Assembly: GCA_963575745.1 (NCBI GenBank) | Contig: CAUYUJ010003559.1 | Location: forward strand, 69,001-121,147 | Length of the DNA: 52,147 nucleotides | Direction of reading: 5' to 3' | Source: Prorocentrum cordatum | Lineage: Eukaryota; Sar; Dinophyceae; Prorocentrales; Prorocentraceae | Made by a program: the position numbers and the translations under genes | In this document: positions 50,600 through 52,147 of the stretch, piece by piece | Layout: each line of letters starts with the position of its first letter | Numbering within the stretch: the stretch's first letter is position 1 | Notes under the pieces: model-generated | Databases searched by the model: none | What the model was told of the DNA's origin: nothing | What the model saw: only the letters and a program-made list of their open reading frames with translations

Positions 50600-51215
50600 G
50601 CGGGCTCGACCCTCTTTCCTCGGATCGATGATCCGAGATCTTGAGTCCGAGCATCTTCGTGCACCGTGGATCCTAGATCCGAGGGTCGCCAAGCTTGGAC
50701 TGGAAGATCTCGGTTTCGACGTCCGAGGCTCGAGGGCCGAGCCTCGGCGATCCTCGATCGTCACTCTGCCGCCAAGCTTGGGCTGGAAGATCTCGGGATC
50801 GACGTCCGAGGCTCGAGGGCCGAGCCTCGGCGATAGTAGATCTCGCCGCCCTCGAGCCCGCGCTGCCACCGAGCAGGCCCGATCCTCCGCCCTCGGATCG
50901 ATGGTCCGAGATCTTGGTCTTAAGCATCTGCGAGCACCTCGGATACTAGATCCGGGGTCGCCAAGCTTGGATTGGAAGATCCCGGGTTCGACGTCCGAGG
51001 CTCGAGGACCGAGCCTAGTTAGTGCTCCTCTGGTCGTCCTCGGGCCCGCTCTGCCGCCGAGCAGGCTCGACCCTCCATCTTCGGATCGAGGGTCCGAGAT
51101 CTTGGTCTTGAGCATCTGCGAGCACCTCGGATCGTAGATCCGAGGATCGCCAAACTGAGACTACAGGATCTCGGGCCCTCGATCCGAGGGTCGCGGGTTG
51201 AGCCTCGGCGCCTGG
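50600..51215. repeat. Palindrome-rich tandem repeats
   Basis: The order TCGGATCGATGGTCCGAGAT, AGCATCT-CGAGCACC, TAGATCCGAGGGTCGCCAAG, CTGGAAGATCTCGG, TTCGACGTCCGAGGCTCGAG then GGCCGAGCCTCGGCGAT is repeated about three times in full and once in part (starts near 50,605, 50,880 and 51,060; a partial near 50,770). CGGATC...GATCCG and GCCGAGGCTCGAGGGCCGAG are near-palindromes, so each unit could form several hairpins. It separates the two coding-like parts. Confidence 0.8.
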
Positions 51216-51224
51216 CGGCCGCGC

Positions 51225-51420
51225 GCGCGCGCAGCCGCGCCGGCGCGCGCGCGCACGCGCGCACTCGCACGCCCGCGCACTCGCAAACCCGCACACACAC
51301 ACACGCACCCGCACTCCCAAACACACACTCACACTAACACACACCCACACACGCAAGAACACAAACACAAACAGCAGCAGCCGCGACATCAACAGCAAAC
51401 GGCAAAACAGCAGCAACAGC
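51225..51420. repeat. (GC)n, (CA)n and CAGCAG tract
   Basis: GCGCGCGC stretches, then CACACAC with CACACCCAC variants, then AACAGCAGCAGC-type sequence that continues loosely to about 51,580. No gene is called. Confidence 0.85.
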
Positions 51421-51624
51421 ATGGCAGAACAGCACCAATACAAACAGCATTGATAACAAACAACAGCTGCACACCCGCGCGCTCGCAAACAGCAGCAAGA
51501 CAAACAAGAAGAGCAAAGGCAACGAGACAAACGAGTACAGCAGCAAGACAAACAAAAATAACAACAAACAACCGTGGCCAATCTAGGCCCAAGCATTCTG
51601 AGCCAGCGGAAGACGCAACGCACC

Positions 51625-52134
51625 ATGGCCGAGACGCAGCATGCCATGGCCGAGTCGGGCAGCGGCGATCGTCGGCCTTTCGACGAGCGGTCGGATGACG
51701 TGAGCGCCGTCTCGCCGATGTTCCCCGTCGAGCAAACGCAGGGCGACGAGTGGGCGCCAGAGGGCGCGCAGACCGAGACCCCCGAGGAGGTGAATACCGA
51801 GGGCGCCTGCGAGCAGCACGGGGAGACGCAGCCCGCGACGCTGGAGGAGGGCGCCAGCAAGCCCGAGGACAAGAGCCTCGAGGACAAGAAGCTAGAAGAC
51901 AAGAGAGTCAAGCTCGAGTTCAAGCCGGGCGACGTGAAGGTTGAGCTGGAGGACAAGAAGGGCCCCCCCAAGCTCGGGAACAAGCAGGACAAGCTGGAGT
52001 CTAAGCTCGGCCCCGAGGAGAAGCGCAGGCGCCTCTGCATGCCCGAGACGACGAGGCAGCGCGATGCCTCGCAGGCCTCGGCACCGAGTTCTGACTCAGC
52101 CCTGAGGCGCCTCGCGAGCCGCCGGAGGCTCTGA
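51625..52134 (+). CDS. Highly charged Lys/Glu/Asp-rich protein, C-terminal end present
   Basis: ATG at 51,625 (MAETQHAMAESGSGDRRPFD), 169 residues, ending with TGA at 52,132. The middle has repeats of the type EDKSLEDKKLEDKRVKLEFK and KLGNKQDKLESKLGPEEKRR, probably helical or disordered; the Lys/Arg cluster EEKRRRLC might serve as a nuclear signal. Codons are G/C-ending and similar to the other plus-strand segments. The frame is open further upstream, to about 51,574, but without an ATG, so it may instead be a last exon. No family is recognised. Confidence 0.55.
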   Translation: MAETQHAMAESGSGDRRPFDERSDDVSAVSPMFPVEQTQGDEWAPEGAQTETPEEVNTEGACEQHGETQPATLEEGASKPEDKSLEDKKLEDKRVKLEFKPGDVKVELEDKKGPPKLGNKQDKLESKLGPEEKRRRLCMPETTRQRDASQASAPSSDSALRRLASRRRL

Positions 52135-52147
52135 ACGAGGTGTTTCC

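Overview
This window looks like nuclear DNA of a dinoflagellate. The reasons are a very GC-rich and repeat-dominated sequence, almost no recognisable host genes over 52 kb, and copia-type retroelement proteins with dinoflagellate features (Lys/Gly-rich Gag with CCHC knuckles, an HQDD/HGDD reverse transcriptase motif, a membrane-spanning tail after RNase H). I would not name a species. No rRNA, tRNA, CRISPR array or spliced-leader relic was seen.

Layout. 1-6.2 kb holds blocks of a degenerate 11-12 bp repeat built on CCAAGACGGCC, a 42-bp minisatellite, two copies of a small inverted-repeat transposon with 8-bp target duplications, and a palindromic foldback element. 6.2-9.1 kb and 16.2-19.4 kb carry two broken copies of the same gag-bearing retroelement on the minus strand, each ending against a CCAAGA block. 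Between them lie tandem duplications, microsatellites, a 103-bp tandem array and a few short exon-like segments that may be remnants of a host gene. 19,834-26,026 is a complete LTR/copia retrotransposon on the minus strand (125-bp LTRs, Gag-PR-INT-RT-RNase H, then a hydrophobic module), inserted into an AT-rich microsatellite. 27-32 kb is a repeat complex: a third copy of the 8-bp-TSD element, two ~1-kb tandem units filled with a 12-bp GATCGATA motif, an 83/124-bp array and a 1.24-kb element with ~45-bp terminal inverted repeats. 33,095-39,627 is a second, older LTR element (~150-bp LTRs, perfect 5-bp target duplication CTAGG). It is badly frameshifted and carries a module between integrase and reverse transcriptase that resembles the PPC-TxFS core of cytosine-5 methyltransferases. 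40-49 kb is mostly low-complexity sequence, with a broken LINE-type ORF1-like gene at 43.7 kb. 49.3-52.1 kb, on the plus strand, is the best candidate for host coding sequence: three GC3-rich segments of unrecognised proteins, separated by palindrome-rich tandem repeats.

Working together: all recognisable retroelement coding sequence from 6 to 39 kb lies on the minus strand, but no element is plainly intact. The first copia element needs only a few corrections to be continuous, whereas the second has stops and frameshifts in nearly every domain. The strongest points for follow-up are the methyltransferase-like module in the second element, the membrane module of the first, the small TIR family with 8-bp duplications, and the TIR-bounded 1-kb GATCGATA units.
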